Position numbers and translations under genes: made by a program. Below, piece by piece: positions 26,224 to 37,048 of a stretch of 64,000 nt of DNA. The DNA lies in assembly GCF_040706555.1 (NCBI RefSeq), contig NZ_JAPDRH010000003.1:744001-808000 (forward strand), written 5' to 3'. Under the pieces are notes generated by a model that made no database searches, was not told the origin of the DNA, and worked only from the letters and a program-made list of their open reading frames with translations. The stretch is from Lentisalinibacter salinarum (GTDB lineage: Bacteria > Pseudomonadota > Gammaproteobacteria > Steroidobacterales > Woeseiaceae). How positions within the stretch are numbered: the stretch's first letter is position 1; each line of letters opens with the position of its first letter.

Positions 26224-26991
26224 TCAAAGCGAACTACAGAGATGCCCGCCGTCCACCACGATGTCGCTGCCGGTCATGAAATTGCCGGCATCCGATGCGA
26301 GCAGCAGCAGCGCGCCGGACAACTCCTCGACCTGACCGATCCGCTTCATCGGTATCATGCTCTTCAGCCGTTCCTCGTAGCCGGCCTGCATGGCGTGCTC
26401 GTTGATCTCGGTCCGGAAGAAGCCGGGCGAGATGGAATTGACCCGGATACCGTAGCGCGCCCACTCCAGTGCCAGGCTCTTCGTCATGTGCTTCACGCCG
26501 GCCTTGGCCGCGTTGTAGGGCACCAGCATCTTCGTGACGCGGCTGCCGAGGATGGAGGCGATGTTGATGATGCTGCCGGGTTTCTCCGCCTTGATGAGCC
26601 GCTGCGCCGCCGCCTGGGCCACCATGAAGACACCTTTCAGATCGGTATCGATCACCGCGTCCCAGTCTTCTTCCGAGAGCTCGACGGCGAAGCTGTCCCG
26701 GCTGATGCCGGCGTTGTTCACCACGATGTCGATGAGGCCGATCTCCTGCTCCGCCAGCGCGAAGCACTCGCGGATGGAGTCGGACTTCGTGACATCCAGG
26801 TCGATGCAGGCCGCCGTGCCGCCGGCGTTGTCGATTTCCGTCGCGGTGGCCTTCAGCTTCTCGTGGCGCCTTGCGGCCAGCACGACTTCCGCCCCGGCCG
26901 CGGCCAGGGTCTTCGCGAATTGCTTGCCGAGGCCGCTGCCGGCACCAGTCACGAGGGCACGATGCCCCTTCAGGTCGAATAGATCGCTCAT
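26224..26991 (-). CDS. SDR family oxidoreductase, 3-oxoacyl reductase-like
   Basis: A 255-residue short-chain dehydrogenase with TGAGSGLG, ARRHEK after beta-2 (NADP-favouring), NNAGISRDSF, INIASILG, the catalytic YNAAKAG and SPGFFRTEI. It ends a four-gene leftward operon; its ATG lies one base after the thioesterase stop codon. Likely acts on a 3-hydroxy/3-oxoacyl-CoA or on a related alcohol in the pathway of the IcmF operon; the exact substrate is unknown. Confidence 0.87.
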   Translation of the reverse strand: MSDLFDLKGHRALVTGAGSGLGKQFAKTLAAAGAEVVLAARRHEKLKATATEIDNAGGTAACIDLDVTKSDSIRECFALAEQEIGLIDIVVNNAGISRDSFAVELSEEDWDAVIDTDLKGVFMVAQAAAQRLIKAEKPGSIINIASILGSRVTKMLVPYNAAKAGVKHMTKSLALEWARYGIRVNSISPGFFRTEINEHAMQAGYEERLKSMIPMKRIGQVEELSGALLLLASDAGNFMTGSDIVVDGGHLCSSL

Positions 26992-26992
26992 G

Positions 26993-27457
26993 TCACTCCC
27001 GATCTGGTTGTGTGGGTTTCGATTCGCGCTGGCGGCGGAACAGGTTGTAGGTGCCGAGCGCCGTGGCGCAGAGTGTATCCGATCCCGCGTCCAGCACCGT
27101 GGTCTCGGTGAAGCACAGCCGGGCGCCCCGGCCGATGAGCCGCGCCTCGACGATGGCCCGGTCGGAGCGGTGCGCGGTGACGAAGCTCGTGTTCTGGTTC
27201 ACCGTGATGGCCACGTACTCCTCCCGCTTGCCGTACAGGCAGGCCATCGCGCCGCCGATATCCAGCAGGGAGAGGATGACGCCGCCATGCAGCAGGCCGA
27301 CGGTGTTTGTGTGTCGCCGCTCCACTTCGAGGGACAGGCGCGCGTAGCCTTCCGACCAGTCCAGCTGGCGCAGGCCGAGGATGTCGAGGAAGGTGCCCTC
27401 TGCGCCGGCGATGTCCAGCACCGCACCGAGGGCGTCGTCCGAGGAGGCCGCGGCCAT
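26993..27457 (-). CDS. PaaI family hotdog thioesterase
   Basis: A 154-residue hotdog-fold protein. HTNTVGLLHGGVILSLLDIGGAMA carries the conserved HGG and the acid residue of PaaI-type thioesterases, followed by ITVNQNTSFV and ARLIGRGARLCFTET. The family hydrolyses acyl-CoA thioesters, often to release CoA from dead-end intermediates. The start codon shares one base with the stop of the crotonase gene (TAATG), so translation is coupled. Confidence 0.87.
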   Translation of the reverse strand: MAAASSDDALGAVLDIAGAEGTFLDILGLRQLDWSEGYARLSLEVERRHTNTVGLLHGGVILSLLDIGGAMACLYGKREEYVAITVNQNTSFVTAHRSDRAIVEARLIGRGARLCFTETTVLDAGSDTLCATALGTYNLFRRQRESKPTQPDRE

Positions 27458-28212
27458 TACTTGCGGAAGCCGGACAGGCGCTCTGCGGTATCGGGTATCT
27501 CGAAGATGGTGCCGGCCTCGAACGCCAGGCCGGCGGTGAGCGTCCTGTCTTCGGTGTCGCGGTAGAGCACCTTGTAGGCCGCCAGGACGTGGGCGCTGTT
27601 CTCCAGTATCCGCTCGAGCACCGAGCCCACGAGATCGTCCAGTTCCGCGGCCGGCGCGCAGTCGTTGGCGAGCCCGATCTCCACCGCCTCGGCACCAGTG
27701 ACGCTGCGGGCCGTGAGCGACATCTCCTTTGCGCGGGTCATGCCCACACGCCGCGGCAGCCGCTGGCTCATTCCCCAGGAGGGCCGCACGCCCCATTTCG
27801 CGTGGGTATCGCCGAGCTTCGCCTCGGCGGCGGTGTAGATGAGATCGCAGCCGAGCGCGAGCTCCAGCGCGCCGGTGAAGCAATGGCCGTTCACCTTGGC
27901 GATGACCGGCTTCGGCGCGATCTCCATGTAACGGATGGCCCGCCGCGCCGGGATATCCAGGATGTCGCCGACGCTGCCGTTGATGATCGGCCGGTCGCCC
28001 AGCGACTTCAGGTCCACCCCCGCGCTGAACGCACGGCCGGCTCCGGTGACCACCACCGCGCGCACGTCGTCGTCGTCGCCGGCAGCCTCCATTGCATTTC
28101 CCAGCGCCTCCAGCATGCCCGGCGTCAGCGCATTCAGCGCGTCGGGCCGGTTCAGCGTGATGGTGGTGACACCGTCTTTCGTCTCCGTCAGCAGTTCTTT
28201 TTCTTCTGCCAT
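27457..28212 (-). CDS. Crotonase family enoyl-CoA hydratase/isomerase
   Basis: A 251-residue protein: LNRPDALNALT start, oxyanion-hole motif FSAGVDLKSLGD, FTGALELALGCD with the first glutamate, and LGDTHAKWGVRPSWGMSQRLPR where the second catalytic glutamate is replaced by aspartate or a neighbouring residue. Hydratase activity is plausible but isomerase or hydrolase is also possible. The start at 28212 (CGAGG upstream) follows the icmF stop by 22 bases; the longer frame to 28266 would overlap icmF without reason. Confidence 0.85.
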   Translation of the reverse strand: MAEEKELLTETKDGVTTITLNRPDALNALTPGMLEALGNAMEAAGDDDDVRAVVVTGAGRAFSAGVDLKSLGDRPIINGSVGDILDIPARRAIRYMEIAPKPVIAKVNGHCFTGALELALGCDLIYTAAEAKLGDTHAKWGVRPSWGMSQRLPRRVGMTRAKEMSLTARSVTGAEAVEIGLANDCAPAAELDDLVGSVLERILENSAHVLAAYKVLYRDTEDRTLTAGLAFEAGTIFEIPDTAERLSGFRK

Positions 28213-28234
28213 TTCGCGATGCCTCGGTCGTGAC

Positions 28235-31200
28235 TCACATGTTGCGGCGGTACTCTCCGCCCACATCGTACAGTGCCCTGGAGATCTGACCCAGTGAACT
28301 CGTCTTCACGGTCTGCACGAGCTCCTCGAAGATGTTGCCGCGGGCCCGCGCCACCTTCCTGAGCTTCTCCAGCGACTCGCTGCGGTCGCCGACGTGGTTG
28401 CGCTGGAACGCGCGCACCGCGTCGATCTGTGCCTGCTTCTCCTCGTCGTTGGAGCGCATGAGCTCCAGCGTGCCCACCTCGTCCTCCTGACCCTCGGCCG
28501 GCAGGAAAGTGTTCACGCCGATGATCGGCAGGCTACCGTCGTGCTTGCGGCTCTCGTAGTACAGGCTCTCGTCCTGGATCTTGCCGCGCTGATACATGGT
28601 ATCCATGGCACCCAGCACGCCGCCGCGCTCGGAGATGCTCTCGAACTCCCGGTAGACGGCTTCCTCCACCAGGTCTGTGAGCTCGTCGATGATGAACGAG
28701 CCCTGCCAGGGATTCTCGCAGTAGTTCAGGCCCAGTTCCCGGTTGATGATGAGCTGGATGGCCACTGCCCGGCGCACCGACTGCTCCGTGGGCGTGGTGA
28801 TGGCTTCGTCGAAGGCATTGGTGTGCAGGCTGTTGCAGTTATCGAACAGGGCGTAGAGCGCCTGCAGCGTGGTGCGGATGTCGTTGAAGCTGATCTCCTG
28901 GGCGTGCAGGCTGCGGCCGGAGGTCTGGATGTGATACTTCAGCATCTGGCTGCGGCGGCTTGCGCCGTAGCGCTCGCGCATCGCACGCGCCCAGATGCGC
29001 CGTGCCACCCGCCCGATCACCGCGTACTCCGGATCCATGCCGTTGGAAAAGAAGAACGACAGGTTCGGCGCGAAGTCGTCGATGTCCATGCCGCGGGCCA
29101 GGTAGTACTCGACGATGGTGAAGCCGTTCGCCAGCGTGAAGGCCAGCTGGCTGATGGGGTTCGCGCCGGCCTCGGCGATGTGATAGCCGCTGATGGAGAC
29201 GCTGTAGTAATTGCGGACGTTGTGGTCGATGAAGTACTGCTGCACGTCGCCCATCATCTTCATGGCGAACTCGGTAGAGAAGATGCAGGTATTCTGGGCC
29301 TGGTCCTCCTTGAGGATGTCCGCCTGCACCGTGCCGCGCACGGTGGCCAGCGTCTCCGCCTTGATGCGTGCATAGGTCTCGGCGTCCACCACCTGGTCGC
29401 CGGGGATGCCGAGGAGCCCAAGCCCCAGGCCGTCGCTGCCCTCGGGCAGCTCGCCGCGGTACTGCGGCCGCTCCTTGCCCTCGAACCAGGCGTCGATGGT
29501 CTTCTGCGCGTCCTCCCACTGCCCGGTCTCGCGCAGGTGCTTTTCCACCTGCTGGTCGATGGCCGTGTTCATGAAGAACGCCAGGATCATCGGCGCCGGA
29601 CCGTTGATGGTCATGGAGACCGAGGTGGACGGATCGCACAGATCGAAGCCCGAGTAGAGCTTCTTCATGTCGTCGACCGTCGCTATCGACACGCCGGAGT
29701 TGCCCACCTTGCCGTAGATGTCGGGGCGCTCGTGGGGATCCTCGCCGTACAGGGTGACCGAATCGAAGGCCGTGGACAGCCGCGCCGCGTCGTGACCACG
29801 GGAGAGATAATGGAAACGGCGGTTGGTGCGCTCCGGCGTGCCTTCGCCGGCGAACATCCGGATGGGGTCCTCGCCGGTGCGCCGGTAAGGATACACGCCG
29901 CCGGTGTAGGGATAGGAGCCCGGCAGGTTCTCCTTCATGAGGAAGGCCAGCAGCTCGCCCCAGTCCCGGTACTTCGGCGGCGCGATCTTGGGGATGGGCT
30001 GGTGGCTGAGGCTCTCACGATAATTCTCGCCGGTGACCTCCTTGCCGCGCACCGTGTAGCTGTAGCGCTCGGCGCGCACGCCTTCGTAGCGATCCGGCCA
30101 TTCCTGCAGCAGCTCGACGGCCTCCCCGTCCAGCTCCTGTACAGCCTCCTGGTAGCGCTGGCGCAGCACCAGCAGGGAGCGGTCTTCGTCGGCGGTGAGG
30201 GCTTCGCGGGGATAAGGCGCGAGCGCTTCGGGCAGCTCCGCGTCCTCCAGCGCCCGCAGCGCCTCGTACATCTGCTGCGCCCGGCTGGCGGCCTCCGCCT
30301 GGGCGGCGATGCGCTCGTTGATATCCCGGCCCTGCTCGCTGATTTCGGCGAGATACCGCACTCGCGACCCGGGGATCATGGCAGTGGCCTTCGGCTCCTT
30401 TTCCGGCACGTCCATGTCGGGCGTCCAGCGCGCGGCGTCGAGCTCCAGCTTGTCCACGAGGTTTCCGCACAGGTTGACGAACATCCAGGAGACGCCCGGG
30501 TCGTTGAACTGACTGGCGATGGTGGGATAGACCGGCACCTCGTCGTCGGTCGCCTGGAACTTCAGGTGATTGCGCTTCCACTGCTTGCGGATGTCCCTGA
30601 GCGCGTCCTCGGCGCCCCGCTTGTCGAACTTGTTCAGCACGATGAGATCCGCGAAGTCCAGCATGTCGATCTTCTCGAGCTGGCTGGCCGCGCCGTAGTC
30701 AGAGGTCATCACGTACACCGAGTAGTCCACCAGGTCGACGATCTCGCTGTCGCTCTGGCCGATGCCGGCCGTCTCCACGATCACGAGGTCGTTGCCCATG
30801 GACTTCAGGAAGGCGATGGCGTCGCCCAGCATCTCGCTGGTGGCCAGGTGCTGGCGTCGCGTGGCCATGGAGCGCATGTAGATCCGCTCGGAGCGCAGGC
30901 TGTTCATGCGGATGCGGTCGCCCAGCAGGGCCCCGCCCGTCCGCCGGCGGGTGGGATCCACGGCCAGCACCGCGATGCGCATGTCGGGGAAGGACTGCAG
31001 GAACCGGTTCAGCAGCTCGTCAGTGACGCTGGACTTGCCGGCGCCGCCGGTGCCGGTGACGCCGACCACGGGCACCCGGCCCGAGCGCATCTGCCAGGTC
31101 TTGCGCAGCGTGGCGAGTTCGTCGTCGCTGAACGCGCCCTCCTCGATGGCCGAGATCATGGCCGCGACGGCCGTAATGTCGTCCGGGTCCGGCTCGCCGG

Positions 31201-31678
31201 GCTGCACCGTCGAACGGCGCGCCGCCATTGTGCGGCGGATGAGATCCTCGATCATCTCGTCGAGGCCCATCTTCATGCCGTCGTTGGGGTGGTAGATGCG
31301 CTCGACCCCGTAGTCCATCAGCTCGCGGATCTCGTCCAGGGTGATGGTGCCGCCGCCGCCGCCGAAGATACGGATGTGTTCCGCCCCGGCCTCGCGCAGC
31401 ATGTCGACCATGTAGCGGAAGTACTCGACGTGGCCGCCCTGGTAGGAGCTGATGGCGATGCCGTCGGCGTCTTCCTGCAGGGCCGCGCGCACCACGTCGG
31501 CCACGCTGCGATTGTGTCCGAGATGGATCACCTCCGCGCCCTTGGACTGGATCAGTCTCCGCATGATATTGATAGCCGCGTCGTGGCCGTCGAACAGCGA
31601 TGCGGCGGTGACGAAACGGAGCGGCGCGGTCTCGGCATCGCGTGAGACGCGGGGCAGATCGCTGGCTGCGGTACTCAT
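28235..31678 (-). CDS. icmF: Fused isobutyryl-CoA mutase (B12-dependent, IcmF type)
   Basis: An 1147-residue fusion. Order: a cobalamin-binding domain with the Asp-x-His-x-x-Gly-type ligand motif (LFDGHDAAIN, His32), a MeaB-like G-protein chaperone with P-loop GVTGTGGAGKSS (206-217) and NKFDKRG, then the large acyl-CoA mutase domain (about 560-1147; FAMKMMGDVQQYF, ISGYHIAEAGANP, QTSGRSL). IcmF enzymes interconvert isobutyryl- and n-butyryl-CoA, and some act on isovaleryl- or pivalyl-CoA; the G-domain loads and repairs adenosylcobalamin. The gene is first in its leftward operon, followed by crotonase, thioesterase and SDR, so carbon-skeleton rearrangement of a branched acyl-CoA is coupled to further oxidation. 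Adenosylcobalamin supply is not encoded here. Confidence 0.95.
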   Translation of the reverse strand: MSTAASDLPRVSRDAETAPLRFVTAASLFDGHDAAINIMRRLIQSKGAEVIHLGHNRSVADVVRAALQEDADGIAISSYQGGHVEYFRYMVDMLREAGAEHIRIFGGGGGTITLDEIRELMDYGVERIYHPNDGMKMGLDEMIEDLIRRTMAARRSTVQPGEPDPDDITAVAAMISAIEEGAFSDDELATLRKTWQMRSGRVPVVGVTGTGGAGKSSVTDELLNRFLQSFPDMRIAVLAVDPTRRRTGGALLGDRIRMNSLRSERIYMRSMATRRQHLATSEMLGDAIAFLKSMGNDLVIVETAGIGQSDSEIVDLVDYSVYVMTSDYGAASQLEKIDMLDFADLIVLNKFDKRGAEDALRDIRKQWKRNHLKFQATDDEVPVYPTIASQFNDPGVSWMFVNLCGNLVDKLELDAARWTPDMDVPEKEPKATAMIPGSRVRYLAEISEQGRDINERIAAQAEAASRAQQMYEALRALEDAELPEALAPYPREALTADEDRSLLVLRQRYQEAVQELDGEAVELLQEWPDRYEGVRAERYSYTVRGKEVTGENYRESLSHQPIPKIAPPKYRDWGELLAFLMKENLPGSYPYTGGVYPYRRTGEDPIRMFAGEGTPERTNRRFHYLSRGHDAARLSTAFDSVTLYGEDPHERPDIYGKVGNSGVSIATVDDMKKLYSGFDLCDPSTSVSMTINGPAPMILAFFMNTAIDQQVEKHLRETGQWEDAQKTIDAWFEGKERPQYRGELPEGSDGLGLGLLGIPGDQVVDAETYARIKAETLATVRGTVQADILKEDQAQNTCIFSTEFAMKMMGDVQQYFIDHNVRNYYSVSISGYHIAEAGANPISQLAFTLANGFTIVEYYLARGMDIDDFAPNLSFFFSNGMDPEYAVIGRVARRIWARAMRERYGASRRSQMLKYHIQTSGRSLHAQEISFNDIRTTLQALYALFDNCNSLHTNAFDEAITTPTEQSVRRAVAIQLIINRELGLNYCENPWQGSFIIDELTDLVEEAVYREFESISERGGVLGAMDTMYQRGKIQDESLYYESRKHDGSLPIIGVNTFLPAEGQEDEVGTLELMRSNDEEKQAQIDAVRAFQRNHVGDRSESLEKLRKVARARGNIFEELVQTVKTSSLGQISRALYDVGGEYRRNM

Positions 31679-31702
31679 GAACGAGTCCTCGTGGTTCGGC
31701 CT

Positions 31703-31721
31703 CCGGAAGCGGCGCTTCCGG
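31703..31721. promoter_or_regulatory. Hairpin in the icmF leader
   Basis: CCGGAAGC (31703-31710) and GCTTCCGG (31714-31721) form a perfect 8-base stem with a 3-base loop, 24 bases upstream of the icmF start. It has no following T run in the leftward direction. It may be an operator or an mRNA structure near the ribosome site. Confidence 0.4.
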
Positions 31722-31737
31722 CCGGAGACCAGCTGGA

Positions 31738-31818
31738 AATTTAATGTGGATTAAAATACCGTCGCGGACGGTGCAATACAAGCGCGCGCCGGGGGCTCGT
31801 GCAGACTTAATTTAATGT
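31738..31818. promoter_or_regulatory. Divergent promoter region with AATTTAATGT repeated twice
   Basis: The identical 10-base sequence AATTTAATGT occurs at 31738-31747 and 31809-31818, both in the 173-base gap between icmF and the acyl-CoA ligase gene. Around them are AT-rich boxes suitable for promoters in both directions. The TetR regulator encoded at 33405 is the obvious candidate to act here. Confidence 0.45.
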
Positions 31819-31851
31819 TTTCTGGAGTAATTTCCTGACCGGGAGGGGAGC

Positions 31852-33404
<1,553 letters not shown>

Positions 33405-33408
<4 letters not shown>

Positions 33409-34070
33409 GCGGGAGCAGCGCCTCCAATAGCACCAACGGCGCCAATACCGGAGCCGTCGGTAACGAGGCGGTCGCCGGCACCGCGGAGGGCGGGCCGGCG
33501 ACCGCATTTCAGCTGAAACGCGGCCGTCTGCTGCGGGCCGCGGCGGCCTGCTTCAACCAGAAGGGCTACAGCGGCACGTCGCTGCGGGATGTGGCGGATC
33601 AGCTCGGCATGACGGACGCCGCCATCTATCACTACGTCTCGGGCAAACAGGAGCTGGTCTACGAGTGCTACCTGCGGGCCGCGGAGATCGGCGCAGCGGC
33701 ATTGCAGCGGGCGGTCGGCGAGGGCGGCAGCGGCCTCGATCAGGCACGCCGTTATCTGCGCTACCACCTGGAGGCGATGTGCGGGGAAGAGGGGCCGATC
33801 GCCATCATGAGCGAGATACCGGCGCTGGCTCCCTGCCACCGCGAAGAAATCCTGCGCCGCTCCCGGGCGCACAGCCGGGCGTTCGAGGCCATTCTCGAGC
33901 AGGGCATCGGCGACGGCAGCATCGCGCCCTGCGATGTGCGCATGACCGGCAACGCGATCATGGGCGCGGTCAACTGGGTGCCGAAGTGGTTCCACGGCGA
34001 CCCCGGCGTGGCGGCGCAGATCCTCGCAGAGTTCCCCGCCATCCTGACCGGGGGGCTGGCGCCGCGATGA
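33405..34070 (+). CDS. TetR family transcriptional regulator
   Basis: A 221-residue protein. A disordered Ser/Gly/Asn-rich leader of about 30 residues is followed by a helix-turn-helix (LLRAAAACFNQKGYSGTSLRDVADQLGMTDAAIYHYVSGKQEL) and a TetR C-terminal domain. The start GTG at 33405 overlaps the ligase stop (GTGA). Likely senses an acyl-CoA or free acid and controls the ligase and the divergent icmF operon. Confidence 0.88.
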
Positions 34071-34939
34071 CGCGGACCGCGCGACTGCCCGCCCTCCTCG
34101 TGTCGCTGCCCCTGGCACTACTCGCCGCCGGTCTGCCGCAGACGGGCGCGACGGAAGAGGAGGAGGAGGAGAAAGAGCCGCTGCCGCTGTGGGAGGTGGG
34201 CGCCGGTGTGGCGGCCGCGTGGACGCCGGACTATCCGGCGGCGGAAGATTCGAGCGGCCGCGCCCTGCCCTTCCCCGCCGTCGTCTACCGGGGCGACTTC
34301 CTGCGCATCGGCGATTCCAGCGTCGTGTCGGGCCGACTGTTCCGCTCGCCCCGGCTGGAGCTGGACGTGAGCCTGGACGGCTCGCTGGACGCCGAGAGCG
34401 ACGATATCGACGTCCGCCGCGGCATGCCGGATCTGGGTTTCCTGTTCGAGGCCGGCCCGGAGCTGGAGATCGTCCTGAACGACCCGGCCGACGAGTCCCG
34501 CACGCTGAAGCTGGAGCTGCCGCTTCGCGGCGTGTTCTCGTGGGACGACGACGGCCTCCGCTCCCGGGGCCTGGTGTTCAACCCGGAGCTGGAGTACGAG
34601 ACGCCGGAATTCGCCGGCACGCCCTGGGAGCTGTCCCTCAGCGTCGCGCCCGTGTTCGCGACGGAGAAACTGCACGACTACTTCTACACCGTGGATCCAA
34701 TCTACGCGACGACGTCCCGGCCGGTGTACGAGGCACGAGGCGGCTACCTGCAGACGGAATTCGGCGCCCGGCTGACCCGGCGCGACCCGAGGCGCTTTCT
34801 GTTCGTTGGAGTCACCGTGAACGCCCATACCGGGTCGCGCAACGAGGCGAGCCCGCTCTATCGCCGCGACCTCACCTGGGCGGTGTACGCCGGCGTGATC
34901 TTCGCCTTCTGGCAGAGCGAGGAACCGGCGCCGGACTGA
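34067..34939 (+). CDS. MipA/OmpV family outer-membrane protein
   Basis: A 290-residue protein with signal peptide (ALLVSLPLALLAAGLPQTGA), an acidic linker (six glutamates in a row), then a beta-barrel pattern (LWEVGAGVAAAWTPDYPAAED, LPFPAVVYRGDFLRIG, ending DLTWAVYAGVIFAFWQ) typical of MipA/OmpV. Family members have been linked to MltA scaffolding or osmotic response, but function here is unknown. The ATG overlaps the regulator stop (ATGA), so the outer-membrane protein is translated with a TetR regulator and a ligase, which suggests uptake of the acid that the ligase activates. Confidence 0.82.
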   Translation: MTRTARLPALLVSLPLALLAAGLPQTGATEEEEEEKEPLPLWEVGAGVAAAWTPDYPAAEDSSGRALPFPAVVYRGDFLRIGDSSVVSGRLFRSPRLELDVSLDGSLDAESDDIDVRRGMPDLGFLFEAGPELEIVLNDPADESRTLKLELPLRGVFSWDDDGLRSRGLVFNPELEYETPEFAGTPWELSLSVAPVFATEKLHDYFYTVDPIYATTSRPVYEARGGYLQTEFGARLTRRDPRRFLFVGVTVNAHTGSRNEASPLYRRDLTWAVYAGVIFAFWQSEEPAPD

Positions 34940-34964
34940 GATGGCCCCGCCCGTTGAGCGGGCA

Positions 34965-35711
34965 CTAGTCCCGCGTCCCGGGCTCCTCTGCGGCCCCGTC
35001 CCCATCTTCCGCCAGGTCCTGGTCCAGCTCGTCCGGGAGCGTCTCCAGCTCGCCGAACTCGACGTAGCCCTGCAGGTACTCGTAGCGACGCTGCAGCCGT
35101 TCCTCGATGGCGGCGTAATAACGCGTGGCATCCACGGAACGCCCGTTGCGCAGGACCACCGTCATCGGCGCGCCGACGGATGCGCCGACGCGGCCGGTGC
35201 GTTTCTTCAGGCGCAGCTCGTCGATGCGGATCAGGCGGCGCACCAGCCTGCGGTCGCCGTACTTGCCGGCGAGGCGCTCGTACTCGGCCATGCCGGCCTC
35301 GAGCTCGGCCGGCGCGAGGTGGTCCTCCAGCTCTTCCATCACGGCCACCAGCTCGTCGTGGCCGCGCTCCGCGGCGAGACGGTACCAGGCGTAGGCCCTG
35401 GCGACGTCGCGCTCGGTGCCCTGCCCCGTGAGGTAGAGGTACCCCACCATGTATTGGGCGTACTTGTCGCCGATCTCGACGAGGTCCTTGCGCCAGATAT
35501 TGAAGGCCCGCTCGTAGTCGCCTTCCTGATAGGCCTGCTCCGCTTTCTGCTGGATCTTGACCGTCCGGTTACTGGGCGCGCTGCCGGGAAAGCGATCCTG
35601 GGCGGCGGCGGGCAGGGTCCACAGGGCCAGGGCGGCCCCCAGTACGAGGCACGGCAGTGCGCGCCAGGCCGGCATGCGTGTGGTCGGCATCGGGAATCTC
35701 GTAGCCATCAT
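34965..35711 (-). CDS. Exported SEL1-like repeat protein
   Basis: A 248-residue protein with a signal peptide (LPCLVLGAALALWTLPAAAQ) and one or two SEL1/TPR-like repeats (AEQAYQEGDYERAFNIWRKD, AQYMVGYLYLTGQG, ARAYAWYRLAAERGHDE). The C-terminal half has a conserved-looking GAPMTVVLRNGRSVDATRYYAAIEERL and an acidic tail. SEL1 repeats mediate protein binding; no specific partner is evident. It is convergent with the MipA-like gene and divergent from the DUF1330 gene. Confidence 0.78.
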   Translation of the reverse strand: MMATRFPMPTTRMPAWRALPCLVLGAALALWTLPAAAQDRFPGSAPSNRTVKIQQKAEQAYQEGDYERAFNIWRKDLVEIGDKYAQYMVGYLYLTGQGTERDVARAYAWYRLAAERGHDELVAVMEELEDHLAPAELEAGMAEYERLAGKYGDRRLVRRLIRIDELRLKKRTGRVGASVGAPMTVVLRNGRSVDATRYYAAIEERLQRRYEYLQGYVEFGELETLPDELDQDLAEDGDGAAEEPGTRD

Positions 35712-35806
35712 GGCGGGGCTCCCCCTCTCCTGTTTCCGTATCGCGACGACGGGGGCATTTCCTGGGACTTGTCACCCGCTCCCTGCTGCGACAAAGTAGC
35801 TTAATT

Positions 35807-36163
35807 ATGGAGCAAGATGCCTCGCAACCGGTATTCATGGTGGTGATCGGCGAGATTACCGACCCGCAGAAGATGAAGGCCTACACGGAGGCCCTGGCGG
35901 AGTCCCTGCTGTACGAGCAGCATGAGGGCTACTACGCGGCCGTCGGCAAGCCGGTGGCGATGCTGGAGGAGGACTGGCCCTCCCACCAGGGGCTGGTACT
36001 GGCCCGCTTCCCGTCCGCGGAACACGCGCGGGCGTTCTGGAATTCGGACAAGTACCAGAACGAGATCAAGCCGCTGCGCGCCGGTGCGGGCCGGTTCACC
36101 GTGGGTCTGTTCGAGGAACTGCCGGTCCCCGGCCACATCGAGTGGGCCGGGAGCGGCTTCTGA
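35807..36163 (+). CDS. DUF1330 family protein
   Basis: A 118-residue ferredoxin-like-fold dimer-type protein. PVFMVVIGEITDPQKMKAYTEAL at the start and LARFPSAEHARAFWNSDKYQNEIKPLR in the middle are the DUF1330 pattern. Family members are small proteins of unknown or loosely assigned monooxygenase-like function. Single gene. Confidence 0.85.
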   Translation: MEQDASQPVFMVVIGEITDPQKMKAYTEALAESLLYEQHEGYYAAVGKPVAMLEEDWPSHQGLVLARFPSAEHARAFWNSDKYQNEIKPLRAGAGRFTVGLFEELPVPGHIEWAGSGF

Positions 36164-36187
36164 GCCGGCAGCCCCCCCGCAGAGCAT

Positions 36188-36994
36188 CTATTCCGGGTCG
36201 CGGAACCGCGGCGAGCGCTTCTCCACGTTGGCCATCACGGCCTCGATCTGGTTCGGCTGCAGCATGAGACCGGACTGAAGCTCCGCCTCCAGGGCGAGCC
36301 CGGCGGCGCCGTCGCCCGCGAACACCTCTTCCAGCAGACGCTTGCTGGCGCGAATCGCATCCGGCGAACGGTTGGCGATCTCGGCGGCGAGGCCGCGGGC
36401 GGCCTTCAGAGGGTCGGACTTCACGGCCGTCACCAGGCCGAGTTCGGCGGCCTGTCTGCCGTCCACGATGCGTCCGCTGTAGGTCAGTTCCTTGAGCCGG
36501 TCCAGCGGCATGATGCCGCGCAACGTATGCGTGAGGCCCATGTCCGGGATCAGTCCCCACTTGATCTCCATGACCGATAGGCGGGCGTCCGGCGCTGCGT
36601 AGCGGATGTCGGCGCCCAGGGCGATCTGCAGTCCGCCGCCGAAGACTACGCCCTCGAGCGCCGCGATCACCGGCACCGGCAGCGCCTTCCAGACCCATGC
36701 CGGGCTCTGGAACTGGTTGGCCGGCGTATCGCCGCGCGGCTGCATGGCTTCGGCGGCAAAGCCGGGTCCTCCCTCCTGGGGCTGCGTGAAGGTGGAGGTA
36801 TCGATGCCCGCGGAGAAGTTGCCGCCCTCGCCCCGGAGCACCACCGCGCGCACGTCCTTACGGCCGGCCAGGGACTCGCCGGCCTCGATGATGGCCTCGA
36901 ACATCTCCCGGTCCAGCGCGTTGTACTTCTCGGGGCGGTTCAGCGCCACCTCCGCCACGTGGTCCCTGATCTGGATGGTCACGCGTTCACTCAT
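36188..36994 (-). CDS. Crotonase family enoyl-CoA isomerase/hydratase
   Basis: A 268-residue protein with LNRPEKYNALDREM, the oxyanion-hole motif FSAGIDTSTF, VFGGGLQIALGAD where the first catalytic glutamate is glutamine, and VMEIKWGLIPDMGLTHTLRG with glutamate and aspartate at the second site. This resembles dienoyl-CoA or enoyl-CoA isomerases more than hydratases. It is a single leftward gene with its start at 36994; the long upstream extension of the same frame is antisense to the YceI gene and discarded. Confidence 0.85.
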   Translation of the reverse strand: MSERVTIQIRDHVAEVALNRPEKYNALDREMFEAIIEAGESLAGRKDVRAVVLRGEGGNFSAGIDTSTFTQPQEGGPGFAAEAMQPRGDTPANQFQSPAWVWKALPVPVIAALEGVVFGGGLQIALGADIRYAAPDARLSVMEIKWGLIPDMGLTHTLRGIMPLDRLKELTYSGRIVDGRQAAELGLVTAVKSDPLKAARGLAAEIANRSPDAIRASKRLLEEVFAGDGAAGLALEAELQSGLMLQPNQIEAVMANVEKRSPRFRDPE

Positions 36995-37048
36995 ATCCGG
37001 CTCCGTCTCCACGACTGTTAACATCGATCCACCGACGGGAGGATAGCG

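Noticed and set aside
28394..31645. Very long open frame on the + strand opposite icmF (over 1000 codons)
   Set aside because: It is an antisense shadow of a high-GC gene: composition is rich in Val/Arg/Gly/His with no domain pattern, and the opposite frame is a clear IcmF.
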